Assembly (NCBI GenBank): GCA_003158705.1 | Contig: PMKX01000100.1 | Location: forward strand, 1-5,529 | DNA length: 5,529 nt | Direction of reading: 5' to 3' | From: Actinomycetota bacterium | GTDB taxonomy: Bacteria; Actinomycetota; Thermoleophilia; UBA2241 | In this document: positions 5,464 through 5,529 of the stretch, piece by piece | Numbering within the stretch: the stretch's first letter is position 1 | How the letters are laid out: every line of letters begins with the position of its first letter | Program-made: the position numbers and the translations under genes | Notes under the pieces: generated by a model | Told to the model about the DNA's origin: nothing | Database searches by the model: none | Seen by the model: the letters and a program-made list of their open reading frames with translations, nothing else

Positions 5464-5529
5464 CTACAGAGTGACCGCGTCCTTGAGAGCGGCGAACTTG
5501 ACGTCGCCGATGCCCGAGACGTTCTTCAG
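5464..5529 (-). CDS. comEA: ComEA-type competence DNA receptor, C-terminal fragment
   Basis: Only the last 21 codons are in the window, reading LKNVSGIGDVKFAALKDAVT, then a final Leu and a TAG at 5466-5464. This is the last helix-hairpin-helix of ComEA, where the usual form is L-NVSGIG-KK-E-LKDYIT-. ComEA is a membrane-anchored protein outside the cell that binds double-stranded DNA and hands it to the uptake channel. Its position directly before comEC, on the same strand and 41 bases away, is the classical competence arrangement and supports the call. The N-terminal membrane anchor and the SLBB-like region lie beyond the window edge and cannot be judged. Confidence 0.85.
   Translation of the reverse strand: MKNVSGIGDVKFAALKDAVTL

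Overview
The window is strongly GC-rich chromosomal DNA with dense coding. It probably comes from an actinomycete-type bacterium (Actinomycetota). The main support is the right-hand block: rpsT on the plus strand faces a minus-strand run of comEA, comEC and holA. Mycobacterium keeps the same order and orientation (Rv2412 rpsT, then Rv2413c to Rv2415c). The S20 sequence style suggests a deep branch such as Thermoleophilia, but that is only an inference. No rRNA, tRNA, insertion sequence or CRISPR array is visible.

Left part (1-1470), plus strand, accessory in character. It starts with the 3' part of a small multi-pass membrane protein of unknown function. Next is a complete VOC/glyoxalase-fold protein with a strong ribosome binding site. 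Then comes a damaged HicB-HicA toxin-antitoxin module. The hicB reading frame is shifted near its codon 45, so the start of the antitoxin runs in frame straight into the toxin. hicA also lacks its usual C-terminal tail. The tail ends where the first 27 codons of a DUF805 membrane-protein gene begin on the opposite strand. This remnant shows that two convergent genes were joined by a deletion or rearrangement.

Core part (about 1520-5529). rpsT (ribosomal protein S20) has its own recognisable promoter and ribosome binding site. It converges on holA (DNA polymerase III delta subunit), and the two genes share a CTAG whose two strands supply both stop codons. The site sits in the loop of a 10-bp inverted repeat. 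holA seems to start at a GTG placed exactly for leaderless transcription. Upstream of it are comEC, the DNA-uptake channel with a metallo-beta-lactamase domain, and the last codons of comEA, the competence DNA receptor.

Roles: ComEA and ComEC form the DNA-uptake part of natural transformation. HolA loads the replicative clamp, and S20 is a small-subunit assembly protein. They are neighbours by conserved synteny rather than by a shared pathway. I see no convincing new multi-gene system here. The most informative structure is the scar between the decayed TA module and the DUF805 remnant.
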